A stretch of 27,518 nt of DNA from CAYRKQ01 sp964424985 (GCA_964424985.1 CAYRKQ010000011.1:1-27518), one strand, 5' to 3'; positions 1-9,637 are shown, numbered from the stretch's first letter. Numbers and translations: made by a program. Notes: generated by a model from the letters alone, not told the origin.

Positions 1-2754
1 CCATCCATATAGTTAACATTACTGGTATTCCAATTGTTCAGGGGTTGGTTGAAGGAGGTCGCGTTTTGAAACAGCCCATACANNNNNNNNNNNNNNNNNN
101 NNNNNNNNNNNNNNNNNNNNNNNNNNNNNNNNNNNNNNNNNNNNNNNNNNNNNNNNNNNNNNNNNNNNNNNNNNNNNNNNNNTACCAGTTACGTTACCGG
201 TGTTCCACGAGTTGATATTCTGATTAAAAGAGGTAGCGCCAGCGAATGTGTAGCCCATAATTGTAACATTGCCAACATCCCAGTTGCCTATGGGCTGATT
301 GAAGGCAGTTGCATTTCCGAACATTTCATACATACCAGTTACGTTACCGGTGTTCCACGAGTTGATATTCTGATTAAAAGAGGTAGCCTCGTAAAACATG
401 ACATCCATAGATATTACACTGCCGACATCCCAGTTGTTGAGGGGTTGGTTGAAGGAGGTGGCGCCGTAGAACATGCCAGACATATCAGTAACGCTACTAG
501 TGTCCCATGAATTTATATTCTGATTAAAAGAGAGGGCGCCGTAGAACATATTGTACGCATCCGTTACATTACTAGTGTCCCAATCATCTAAAGGCTGGCT
601 GAAAGAGGTCGCATGCATAAACATTTCGCGCATACTTTTCACACTGCCGACATCCCAGCTATTTAATGGCTGGTTGAAAGAGGTCGCATGCATAAACATT
701 TCGCGCATACTTTTCACACTGCCGACATCCCAGCTATTTAATGGCTGGTTGAAAGAAAAAGCAGAACGGAATATCCCTTCCATATTTTCAACATTACTAA
801 CGTCCCAATGATCAATATTGGAATTAAACGAAGTAGCATGAGAGAACATGTAGCTCATATCAGTAACATGTGAAAGGTCAGGCGCATCAGTAGCATTAAT
901 TTGCAGATTACTTGCTCCATGGAACGCATATGCCATTGATTCCCATTCGTTTGTGCCCCACTGTTCTACGGTAAGTATTTTCTTTACGTCGCTAATAGGT
1001 GACTCATCTTCATAAAAGCCAGGGAAGAAGAGCCGTGGAAAATCTCCCGTGATCCGCACCTCATATGTGCCAGCAGACGGGAATGTTATAAGAGCGTGAC
1101 TCGTATATGGTCCGTCAGCAGTCCCATTATTACTCGGATTTCCCACCTCCTCCCACGCAATGTTATAGTTGTAGCCTTCACCATCAGCATGGATAAAAAT
1201 TTGGTTATTATTAGATAAGCCGGGGTTATCCGTCTTCCAAGTTGTAACAAATTCATTCGGAGCATAAGGGCTTACTTCTTCAACCCATCCAAAAATACTA
1301 GTATATCTTTTGTTTGAGTTCGAGTCTGTTAGCAGAATCGGCTCAAGCGACCAGTCGGCAGTATTAACGGCGTACAAACCGCCCTCGTTTGGCGAACCAC
1401 CATTATTTTTACTGTAAACACTTAAAAACACAGTGCTACCATCAGCCGACCACTTTATGTCGTCTATTGTAGGATCAGAAAAATCATCCCATACGTCGCT
1501 AAAGGGAGTATACGGACCAGTCTGAGCCGACCCATCACTCTCAATAATATAAAAGCGCGGCACACTATAGCCAGTGCTAACAAATAAGGCCTGCGCTCCA
1601 TCTGCCGACAAATGAGCAACAAACCCATCGGAATCACTGACTATTGGCGATCCAACAGCTGTCATGTTGTTGCCGTCAATGTCAATTTTGGTCAGTATTT
1701 CCTGATTGCTTCCATTTTGCAGAGTAAAGAATATTTGATTGCCACTAGGGTGAAATACGGGCTTATTGGCAGTCTCGCCATTGTCATAATCCACAGCCGT
1801 AAGCTGCGCTAAACCTGAACCGTCTGCTCCAACTATATGCAGGTTCCCGGTGGCAGAGCAATAAAATACAATTAACTCACCGTTGGGCGAAAGGATTGGA
1901 TTGTCTATTTCATCGCACAACATGCCTGCGCTCGTGATTTCAAGTTGTGTGTCGGCCTGAAAGTCTAATACGTAAAGCCGGTCGTTGTAAAAAGCATCTT
2001 CCGATGTAACGACAACTGCTTTTGTACCATCACTTGCCCACTGGGCATCCCTATAAGAAGCAACGTCTCCTTCTAGGGATGAATAAACGTGAAGATTTGT
2101 TCCGTCACTATCCATGATTGCCCAGTTAGTATCACTTTCAACAAATAATATCTTGGAACCATCTGGTGATGTCCTCGGATTCGCACTTGTGCAGTTGTCT
2201 GTAACTGCCTCCTCGTCTGAACCATCCGCAAGCGAACTCATGATGTTTGAGCAGCCATTTGTGTCAATGGAATAATATAGTCTTCCATTTGCACCAGCAG
2301 TGGCGGGCAGAAAGCTTCCCCCCACAAAAGCTATTATCAGGATACTCGCTACGCCGTAGCCAACCCAGTAAAGCGATTGTTTCCAGTTATATTTTAGTTT
2401 CGGTAGCACTACTTTTTTGGCGTGGTGTACAGCTGAATACCCAATATGTGGATCGCCTGATTTTAAGAGTGTGTTGTGTTGTTTGTAATCAAGCCAGAAG
2501 TACAATGCCGCTGCGATTAAAAGCAATATAAGCGCTCCAAATAGAACCTGAGAACTGGTAAATGGCTGTGGGAATTTTGTAATAGCAACGCTTGCGGCCG
2601 TCCGGGCTTCTTTGTTGAGAGCAAGAACTAGCCAGGCAGAAACAGCCACCACGAAAGTCACGAATGGCGCGATCCAAAGCCATAAACTCAGCCTCATCGA
2701 ATTCTTCATGAATCTTGAGAGTGCTTTCGTTGTTTTTTTCAGTTTTTGCTTCAT
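1..2754 (-). CDS. Giant surface sensor-like protein: 3-TM anchor, TolB-like propeller, BspA/DUF285 repeats (partial)
   Basis: The N-terminus has three predicted membrane helices (about residues 27-47, 68-88, 128-150). The conserved segment YNWKQSLYWVGYG just before the third matches the upstream 2.1-kb-residue paralogue. Residues about 155-495 contain repeated blades such as SPDGSKILFVES and SPNGELIVFY, typical of TolB/WD40-like propellers. A degenerate PKD-like domain (about 498-598) leads into 25-residue DUF285/BspA repeats of the type FNQPLNSWDVGSV. The gene starts 17 nt after the stop of the upstream paralogue, so the two are probably co-transcribed. The 100-N gap at 83-182 breaks the frame. 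The frame continuing straight through the gap stops at position 19, but another frame of bases 1-82 encodes clean repeat (ATSFNQPLNNWNTSNV), so the gene really runs off the left edge. Its C-terminus, possibly with a TM and H-box like its relatives, is not visible. A surface adhesion or sensing role is inferred. Confidence 0.85.
83..182. other. Assembly gap (100 N) inside DUF285 repeats
   Basis: Exactly 100 N, the usual placeholder for a gap of unknown size. It lies in near-identical 75-bp repeats: bases 183-237 recur exactly at 333-387. The reading frame differs on the two sides, so the real gap length is not 100. Confidence 0.95.
601..750 (-). repeat. Exact 75-bp tandem duplication in the DUF285 array
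   Basis: Bases 601-675 and 676-750 are identical. Each encodes one 25-residue DUF285 unit (SVKSMREMFMHATSFNQPL and on). Perfect identity at synonymous sites points to a very recent unit duplication or conversion. Confidence 0.95.
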
Positions 2755-2771
2755 TTTATATCTCTTTAAAT

Positions 2772-5700
2772 CTACGGCACTGTTACCGTAACTGTCGTCC
2801 CTTTGCCCTTGGCGCTTTGTATATCTACTGAGCCATTATACTTTTCGGCAATCAGACGGGTAAGGTATAGGTTAAGACCCAGCCCTTCGTGATCATACGT
2901 TTTGGTTGACGTACCGCGGCTAAATGGCTGCATCAGTTGGGCTTGTTGATCTTTAGCAATTCCAGCGCCTTCGTCTGTTACTTTCACTTCAAAGTGCTTA
3001 TTACCCCGAGCTTGCACCTTAATCTTGCCGCCTTCTGGGCTAAATTGAATAGAGTTTTGCACCAGCGTTGTCAGTATGTGTTCGAGCTCTTTCGGTAACA
3101 ATTTGGTGGTTATACTGGCCGGCTCATCTAAAACCAATTTTTGATGTTTTTCGTTGGCCTGCACTTCAAGAGTATGAATTACCTGCTTAATTGGCAGGTA
3201 GGCGCGTACCGTACCAGCTGATACCGCCGACGTCAGCTGCAAAATACTCGTAAAGCCGTCTGAGACTTGCGAAAGCTGAGCGAGACCACCGGCGAAGTGC
3301 TTTTGGAAAGCCGGGTCACTTACTAAACTACCCTGCTCACGTATGTACTCAACTTGGCGAGCCAGTGATTGTTGTGTGTCGACGATAAAGTCTCGGCGAA
3401 CTCGCAAAGCTTTTTCGGCATTATTGGTGGTCAGCGCTAAATCAATTTTCAGCTGGCGCTGGCGCTGCCAAACTTCGAAGAATACCAACGTTGCAACCAT
3501 GCCACCAATAACAAGTGCGGCGCTCAGCACTGCTCTACCTGTTTCTCCTGCCCATAGCCCAAACAGTCCGGCGTAGCTCACAAGCATCAATGCGAGTGCC
3601 GCCACACTCGGAATTAAAACCCACCTATAGATTGAAGGACGCGTCACAAGCCCGCCCCGCTCCAAGCCTTGCTTAATAGGTGCTGCCTGGTTNNNNNNNN
3701 NNTCATTTGCGTATTCTTTTAATTTGGCGGCAATCGGCTTAAACCGCTCCGTGGCAGCACGTTGGGGCGACTGCGACGGCACAGCATCTGCTGCTAAACT
3801 AATGACCGTGACAGAAGTACCGAGGTAGTGCGTGATGATACTGAGGAAGTTTTCAATATTTTCTCGGGTTTGATTAGTAAGCTTAAGTGTCTTTTTAAGA
3901 AGATTGTTCTGGCGAGCTTGGCGATAAGCAAGCAGAAGATATACCACTGCCAAAAGCTGCAGTAAAATCCACGGCAAACTTCGCGCTACCTGAACTAAGA
4001 GCGATTTTGGTTTATATGAGGTTCCCCCGAAAATCACCGGTTCTTTAACATCTTTAGCAATATCAAGGCCACTGCCAGGCTTACTTTGATCAGAAGGGGC
4101 GGTGGTAGTAGCACCCGGCGCAAGCGGCTGGGAAATGAAGACCGTAAAGTTAACTGGTGTCGCTACAGTTACCGCGCCATCATTATCTTCCGCTACGGCA
4201 ACAAATGTATAATTACCTAGTTCACTACTTTGAACAACTAATGTATACGGAGCCTTGTACGAAACACCAACCTGTTTGCCGTTGAGGTAGAATCGCACTT
4301 CTTTAATACTTCCATCCGGATCTGAGGCCTCCGCGCTCAATACAATCTCTTTATTCTTTTCAAATACCTGGTTGTTCTTTGGCGAAGTGATCAACACTAC
4401 CGGCGAACGATTGGTTGCAGTTTCAGGACAGTCCAGGCTAAATGTTCTGGTGTCACCATACGTTCTCGCGTTACTGCCATCAACACCAAACGCCCGGTAA
4501 TAATACTGTATGCCGCAGCTAAGATTAACCTGGCGGCTAAACTCATTGTTGGTGATAGTTAGGTTATCTACACTGCTGCCAAAACTCGGAGAAGTCCCCC
4601 ATTCGAATCCACCGGAGACAAAGTTGCCAGCCCCTGGCCCCGAGACAGACCCCTTGAAACGAGCCTTACTGCCGCTAAGTTTATTTGGCCGTAGAGTATG
4701 GGATTGTTTGAAACTATTATTACAGTCTTTGCCGCTGTCGTTAATTGTCCAAGAGAAGGTGTCGATCATGCTTTGGCGCTGGGCTTCAGCGTTGCAATAG
4801 GTACTGGTACCAGCATCGAATGTAACTCCATCCTGTAGATCTTGCTGCGACCAGCTGGCGAGGGTGGCATCGTAGTTTGCAGTAGAAAGGCCGCTTGAGC
4901 TAAGCTGGCCCATCGGTTCATCAAGAAACATCATGTCCATATTTGTAACGTTGCTAACATCCCAACCTGCTAGCGATTGGTTGAAGGAGGTGGCACCGAC
5001 GAACATCCCGACCATAACAGTGACGCTACTTGTATCCCAGTTGTCGAGTGGTTGGTTGAAGCTAGCGGCCCCCAAGAACATATAGACCATGTTTTGCACA
5101 TTACTCACATCCCAAAAGTTTATGTTTTGGTTGAAGGAGGTGGCCCCCATGAACATATAGGCCATACCATACCCATATGGGATATTACTAACGTCCCAGT
5201 TGTTGAGGGGTTGGTTGAAGGCAGTTGCGTTACGGAACATGGCACTGATACCAGTAACGTTGCTGGTATCCCAGGTGTTTATATTTTGATTGAAAGAGGT
5301 GGCGTCAGCGAACATACTGTGCATATAAATTACACTGCTGGTATTCCAGTTGTTGAGGGGTTGGTTGAAGGAGGTGGCACCATCGAACATACCGGCCATG
5401 TTTTGCACATTACTCACATCCCATGAGTTGATGTTTTGGTTGAAGGTGGTGGCGCCAGCGAACATACCACCCACATCTGTAAGGTTTGATAAGTCTGGCA
5501 CATCCGTGGCAGGAACGGTAAGGTTGCTTGCCCCAAAGAATGCAGAATTCATCGAAGTCCATTGGTTCGACCCCCACTGTTCAACTGTCAGGATTTTTTG
5601 GCGGTCACGAGAATTGTTGAAGAAGATCCTTGGAAAATCGCCGGTGATTTTTACGGTGTAGGTTCCTGGTGAGGCGTATGTATGCGTTGCATCATCGGTA

Positions 5701-8700
5701 TGACCCGTGGTGATCTCTCCGTCACCCCAGTCAACAGAATAGTTATAGGTCTCTCCGCCAAAGGGGTAGTACGTCGTGGGGATATTGATTTGATTACTGG
5801 CACTTGAGCCATCGCTAGTGTTACGTGTGTCCCAGGTGGTGATGAAGGCGTTGGTGAAATCAACTTGTGGAGAACAGTCTTCTCCCCCATCGGTAATATC
5901 CCAACCGAAGTCATCAATAATTGCCTGGCGAGCAGCTCCGGCAGCACAGTATGTGCTGGTACCAGCGTCAAATGTAACCCCATTTTGTAGATTTTGCAGG
6001 GACCAACCGGCAAGAGTGTCATCGTAGTTAGTGGTAGAGAGACCAGAGGGGTTAAGCGTGCCTTCATCAGAGTAAAACGGGTCACTATTAAACATGAGGA
6101 ACATTCCCCACTCCAACATATTCGACATAACACCACTGACATCCCAGCCGGCGAGAGACTGGTCAAAAGAACTGGCACCCAAAAACATTTGCATCATAAG
6201 GACAACACTGCTGGTGTCCCAATTATTGAGGGGTTGGTTGAAGGCACTTGCACCGGCGAACATTGACATCATACTTAGCACATTACCAACATCCCAGTTG
6301 TTGAGGGGTTGGTTGAAGGAGGTGGCGAAACCGAACATCGCATGCATATGAGTAACTTCACTCACGTCCCAGCTATTTATGTTTTGGTTGAAAGAGGAGG
6401 CGTGAGCGAACACATTACTCATTGCTACGACATTGCCAGTGTCCCAGCTGTCCAGAGGTTGATCGAAGTTAGTAGCGCCGGCAAACATATAGTCCATATC
6501 TGTAACATTGTTCACATCCCAGTCATTAAGAGGTTGATTGAAGAGCGTGGCATCAGAGAACATGCCATCCATGTATGCTACGTTACCGGTGCTCCAAGAG
6601 TTTATGTTTTGATTGAAGCTAGTGGCGCCACGAAACATATCCCGCATGGATACAACATTACTGACATCCCAGCTACCCAGTGGTTGATTGAAGGAGATGG
6701 CATTATAGAACACGCTGTTCATGTCCTCTACATTGCTAACATCCCACGAATTGATATTGGCATTGACTGATTCTGCATGAACAAACATGCCCGCTATACT
6801 TGTGACTCCTGACAGATCAGGAGAATCGCTTGCGTTAATTTGAAGGTTGATTGCACCTGCAAATGCACCTTCCATGGACGACCACTCTATATTTCCCCAC
6901 TGCTCTACGGTAAGAATCTTTTTACGATCTCGTGAGTTATCAAGCGGATTTGGCCCCTGCTGCGAGTAATCATAGAGTCGTATCCTTGGGAAATCGCCAG
7001 TAATCTTAACTGTGTAAGTTCCAGCTGAAGCGTAGGTATGGGTAGCATCACCTGTCTGACCGGTACTGATACTACCATCACCCCAGTCGACACTGTAGTT
7101 ATAGCCACCACCGCTTGTTGGTATAGTTATCTGGTCTGATGCACTTTCGCCAGGGTTATCCGTCTTCCAGGTGGTGATAAAGGCGTTGGTGAAGTCGACA
7201 GTGGGGCATTCTTCTCCACCGTCAGTAATTGTCCACCCAAAATTTGAAATTATGGCTGCGCGAGCATCTGCTCCATTACAATACTTCAATGGAGTCGCAT
7301 AAAGATCTACGCCGGTACTTAATGATTGGCCGGACCATCCTATCAAAGTAGCGTCGTAATTAGCAACTGAAAGTGAGGTGTTAAATAACATTCCCTCCAT
7401 AACGCCCACATTCTCAACGTTCCAGTTGTTAAGGGGTTGGTTGAAGGAGGTAGCGCCCATGAACATGTGGTGCATGTCCGTTACGCTGCTAGTGTTCCAG
7501 GTGTTGAGGGGTTGGTTGAAGGAAGTAGCGGAACGGAACATCCACATCATATTCGTCACATTACCTACGTTCCAACTATTAAGTGGTTGATTGAAGCTAT
7601 GTGCTTGATTGAACATCCACATCATATTCGTCACATTACCTACGTTCCAGCTGCTAATATTTTGATTGAAAGAGGTGGCGGCAGAGAACATTGCTGTCAT
7701 GTTCGTAACATTACTAACGTCCCAGTTGTCGAGGGGTTGGTTGAAGGAAGACGCCCTCCCGAACATACTACTCATATTAGTGACATTGCTGACATCCCAG
7801 TTGAGTGGTTGGTTGAATGGAGTTCCGAGAAACATACCAGACATATTAGTGACATTGCTGATATCCCAGTTGTTAATGTTTTGATTAAATTTTGTCTCAG
7901 CAAACATGTTATACAATGACGTAATCCCCGAAAGATCAGGCACGTCAGTAGCTGGGACCGTCAGGTTCTCTGCGCCAGAGAAGGCAAATTCCATCGAGCT
8001 CCACTGGTTTGTGCCCCACTGTTCAACTGTAAGAATCTTCCACCTGTCATCGTAACCGGTACCCTGAACACATACGAAACAAATCCTTGGGAAACTTCCT
8101 GTTATCTTAACTTCATATGTGCCAGGCGATCCGTATGTATGCATAGCGTTACCCGTGTGACCCGATGTTATATTGCCATCACCCCAGTCAACAGTATAGT
8201 TATAACTGATACCTGTTGTTGTTGGGATAATAATTTGTTTGGAAGCACTTGATCCTTCATTGTCCGTCTTCCACGTAGTCACAAACTCGTCAGGCGCCCA
8301 GGCTCCATCGTAGGTCACGCTGTTGTCAGTGGAGGTGGATGCGTCATTGGTGTCTGCTGAATCTGCCGAAGTAACAACACCCGCAGCAATACTTGGGGTT
8401 ATGGTGCCGGCACTTGTGGCGGCAATACGGACTTCAAAAGTAGTAGCATCAAAGCTGCCAGCTTCGGTAATAGATTGCACGGTTTGCTCAGGAGCAGTCC
8501 CAGCTAGGGTTATGTCGGCATCAGTAAAGCTGGTTTTATCTATAGGGTTCGAAAACACAACTTCAAAGACTGAAGTATACGAAGGGTTTGGGTCGGCCAA
8601 ACCAGCCTTTTGGTTGATAGTAACTGACGGAGCTACCGCCAATACAGGTGCAATCCGCAAGCTAATAGTGAGCGCTACAATGGCTATACTTCCAAATCCA

Positions 8701-9098
8701 TAGCCAACCCAGTAAAGCGACTGTTTCCAGTTATACTGCAGTTTTGGAACCACAACTTTTCTAGCGTGACGCAGTGGGCTATAGGCGAAAGCGGGATCTT
8801 CGCGTCTTAGCAGCCTTCTGTGTTGTTGGTAGTCGATCCAGAAGTATAGGCTGGCACAAACTAGAAGAAGTGGCGTTGTTACCAGTAACACCTCAGTGCT
8901 GCTCAGCGGCATTGGCATAGCCGATATACCGCGGCTAACAGATGTACGAACAGCCTCGTTAAGTGCCAGCGCAAGCCATGCACCAACACAACCTACAAAC
9001 GTTAGCAGTGGCGCAAGAAACACCCACACATTCGAACGTCTTGTCCATGGTAGGAAGTTCCTAAGCTGCTGTTTTTTGGTTCTTTTTATTTTTTGCAT
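2772..9098 (-). CDS. Giant sensor histidine kinase: 3-TM anchor, three PKD-DUF285 modules, Ig domains, H-box and HATPase (spans a 10-N gap)
   Basis: The ORF is about 2108 residues. In order: three N-terminal membrane helices (about 25-150); an Ig-like domain (about 155-265); three modules, each a PKD-like domain (VDWGDG...HTY) followed by 25-residue DUF285 repeats and a cap ending FGWTITDGG or similar (about 270-635, 636-1076, 1077-1456); an FnIII-like domain (about 1457-1555); a Big_9-like Ig domain (about 1565-1655); one TM (about 1704-1724); an H-box-like segment with His1757 (SIITHYLGTSVTVI); two TMs (about 1820-1878); a second DHp-like helix without histidine (DFIVDTQQSLARQ); and HATPase_c with N box (QNSIQFSP), G1 (DEGAGI), F (QPFSRG) and G2 (GLGLNL). 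Ten Ns at 3693-3702 interrupt it between the H-box and the TM pair. Comparison with the 20-26 kb operon suggests two genes may meet there. ATG at 9098 was chosen; GTG at 9104 is an alternative. It is probably first in an operon with the downstream paralogue. Confidence 0.85.
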   Translation of the reverse strand: MQKIKRTKKQQLRNFLPWTRRSNVWVFLAPLLTFVGCVGAWLALALNEAVRTSVSRGISAMPMPLSSTEVLLVTTPLLLVCASLYFWIDYQQHRRLLRREDPAFAYSPLRHARKVVVPKLQYNWKQSLYWVGYGFGSIAIVALTISLRIAPVLAVAPSVTINQKAGLADPNPSYTSVFEVVFSNPIDKTSFTDADITLAGTAPEQTVQSITEAGSFDATTFEVRIAATSAGTITPSIAAGVVTSADSADTNDASTSTDNSVTYDGAWAPDEFVTTWKTDNEGSSASKQIIIPTTTGISYNYTVDWGDGNITSGHTGNAMHTYGSPGTYEVKITGSFPRICFVCVQGTGYDDRWKILTVEQWGTNQWSSMEFAFSGAENLTVPATDVPDLSGITSLYNMFAETKFNQNINNWDISNVTNMSGMFLGTPFNQPLNWDVSNVTNMSSMFGRASSFNQPLDNWDVSNVTNMTAMFSAATSFNQNISSWNVGNVTNMMWMFNQAHSFNQPLNSWNVGNVTNMMWMFRSATSFNQPLNTWNTSSVTDMHHMFMGATSFNQPLNNWNVENVGVMEGMLFNTSLSVANYDATLIGWSGQSLSTGVDLYATPLKYCNGADARAAIISNFGWTITDGGEECPTVDFTNAFITTWKTDNPGESASDQITIPTSGGGYNYSVDWGDGSISTGQTGDATHTYASAGTYTVKITGDFPRIRLYDYSQQGPNPLDNSRDRKKILTVEQWGNIEWSSMEGAFAGAINLQINASDSPDLSGVTSIAGMFVHAESVNANINSWDVSNVEDMNSVFYNAISFNQPLGSWDVSNVVSMRDMFRGATSFNQNINSWSTGNVAYMDGMFSDATLFNQPLNDWDVNNVTDMDYMFAGATNFDQPLDSWDTGNVVAMSNVFAHASSFNQNINSWDVSEVTHMHAMFGFATSFNQPLNNWDVGNVLSMMSMFAGASAFNQPLNNWDTSSVVLMMQMFLGASSFDQSLAGWDVSGVMSNMLEWGMFLMFNSDPFYSDEGTLNPSGLSTTNYDDTLAGWSLQNLQNGVTFDAGTSTYCAAGAARQAIIDDFGWDITDGGEDCSPQVDFTNAFITTWDTRNTSDGSSASNQINIPTTYYPFGGETYNYSVDWGDGEITTGHTDDATHTYASPGTYTVKITGDFPRIFFNNSRDRQKILTVEQWGSNQWTSMNSAFFGASNLTVPATDVPDLSNLTDVGGMFAGATTFNQNINSWDVSNVQNMAGMFDGATSFNQPLNNWNTSSVIYMHSMFADATSFNQNINTWDTSNVTGISAMFRNATAFNQPLNNWDVSNIPYGYGMAYMFMGATSFNQNINFWDVSNVQNMVYMFLGAASFNQPLDNWDTSSVTVMVGMFVGATSFNQSLAGWDVSNVTNMDMMFLDEPMGQLSSSGLSTANYDATLASWSQQDLQDGVTFDAGTSTYCNAEAQRQSMIDTFSWTINDSGKDCNNSFKQSHTLRPNKLSGSKARFKGSVSGPGAGNFVSGGFEWGTSPSFGSSVDNLTITNNEFSRQVNLSCGIQYYYRAFGVDGSNARTYGDTRTFSLDCPETATNRSPVVLITSPKNNQVFEKNKEIVLSAEASDPDGSIKEVRFYLNGKQVGVSYKAPYTLVVQSSELGNYTFVAVAEDNDGAVTVATPVNFTVFISQPLAPGATTTAPSDQSKPGSGLDIAKDVKEPVIFGGTSYKPKSLLVQVARSLPWILLQLLAVVYLLLAYRQARQNNLLKKTLKLTNQTRENIENFLSIITHYLGTSVTVISLAADAVPSQSPQRAATERFKPIAAKLKEYANXXXXNQAAPIKQGLERGGLVTRPSIYRWVLIPSVAALALMLVSYAGLFGLWAGETGRAVLSAALVIGGMVATLVFFEVWQRQRQLKIDLALTTNNAEKALRVRRDFIVDTQQSLARQVEYIREQGSLVSDPAFQKHFAGGLAQLSQVSDGFTSILQLTSAVSAGTVRAYLPIKQVIHTLEVQANEKHQKLVLDEPASITTKLLPKELEHILTTLVQNSIQFSPEGGKIKVQARGNKHFEVKVTDEGAGIAKDQQAQLMQPFSRGTSTKTYDHEGLGLNLYLTRLIAEKYNGSVDIQSAKGKGTTVTVTVP
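3693..3702. other. Assembly gap (10 N) between sensor and ATPase parts
   Basis: Ten Ns. On the minus strand the sequence entering the gap ends AAATGA. The homologous place in the other sensor operon reads AATGAGTAG, which is the stop/start overlap of two genes. Reading through the gap as one ORF is therefore unsafe. Confidence 0.9.
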
Positions 9099-9144
9099 GT
9101 GCACATAGTTACAGTGTTTAATTTTGCATTATGTTTATGCTTTT

Positions 9145-9173
9145 ATTTTACTCCTGTTGAACCTCTGATGCAA
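9145..9173 (-). promoter_or_regulatory. Promoter of the giant sensor-kinase operon
   Basis: TTGCAT (9168-9173), 17-nt spacer, TAAAAT (9145-9150). It gives a leader of about 40 nt before the ATG at 9098. No clear Shine-Dalgarno is seen. The other sensor operon has nearly the same promoter (TTGCAC-17-TAAAAT). Confidence 0.6.
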
Positions 9174-9229
9174 TAAAAATAAAATTTTAAGCTAATTTGA
9201 GTCTCGAAATTAAGCCAGCTACTACTGCC

Positions 9230-9256
9230 GTCATCCTGAATCAAGTTCAGGATGAC
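9230..9256. repeat. Palindromic intergenic element (GTCATCCTGAA / TTCAGGATGAC)
   Basis: Perfect 11-bp arms with a 5-nt loop (TCAAG). It lies between the 3' end of the winged-helix gene and the promoter of the giant sensor operon. It belongs with the related palindromes at 12259 and 13264. There is no U-run, so it is not a classical terminator. Confidence 0.8.
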
Positions 9257-9281
9257 AAGCGTCCGGACTTCAGGTTTTAGG

Positions 9282-9557
9282 CTATTTTTGGCCGCTTCGC
9301 TGACTCTTCAAAACAATGCTTTGGAGCTCTTTAAACAAAATGAACTGCTTGTTAGTGTGGTAAATTTTGCTGTTGCCCTTTTTTTCGGAAATTAAGAACC
9401 CAATTTTTTCGAGCTTCTTCAGTTCGCGTTGAATATTACCCGGATCTTCTCGAATGAGCTTAGCCAACCCCCGTACGTGGGTCTTAAAATCAGGGTACTT
9501 AGCGTAGACAATAATGATTTTGCGCCTCACACGCGACGTGATAAATGTATCAAGCAT
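9282..9557 (-). CDS. Small winged-helix (ArsR/MarR-like) DNA-binding protein
   Basis: 91 residues. The segment LAKLIREDPGNIQRELKKLEKIGFLISEKKGNSKIYHTNKQ has the recognition-helix-plus-wing pattern of ArsR-like winged-helix regulators: a helix pairing DNA contacts with LEKIGF, then a beta wing. The open frame extends upstream to 9725, but that part overlaps the priA start and looks non-coding. ATG 9557 fits a promoter whose -10 TATAAT ends 6 nt before it. There is no effector domain and no visible metal-binding cysteine pair. The gene is divergent from priA (93 bp between starts), so it may act on its own promoter or priA; the target is unknown. Confidence 0.8.
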   Translation of the reverse strand: MLDTFITSRVRRKIIIVYAKYPDFKTHVRGLAKLIREDPGNIQRELKKLEKIGFLISEKKGNSKIYHTNKQFILFKELQSIVLKSQRSGQK

Positions 9558-9563
9558 GCCCCC

Positions 9564-9592
9564 ATTATAACACTTCTTTTTATTGTTAATAA
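9564..9592 (-). promoter_or_regulatory. Promoter of the winged-helix gene (leaderless)
   Basis: TTATTA (9587-9592), 17-nt spacer, consensus TATAAT (9564-9569), then GGGGGC and the ATG. Transcription would start at about the A of the ATG. Confidence 0.65.
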
Positions 9593-9637
9593 CACAATGA
9601 CTCATCTTTTTCTGACATCCAGCTCGCAGAAGTTCGT

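Noticed and set aside
183..750. CRISPR-like regular repeats
   Set aside because: The 75-bp periodicity is coding (25-residue units) with no unique spacers and no cas genes.
4977..5426. Long plus-strand ORFs antisense to the DUF285 repeats (also near 551, 6309, 7437)
   Set aside because: The repeats are open on the opposite strand because of their regular codon pattern; their products are mirror repeats without family resemblance or start signals.
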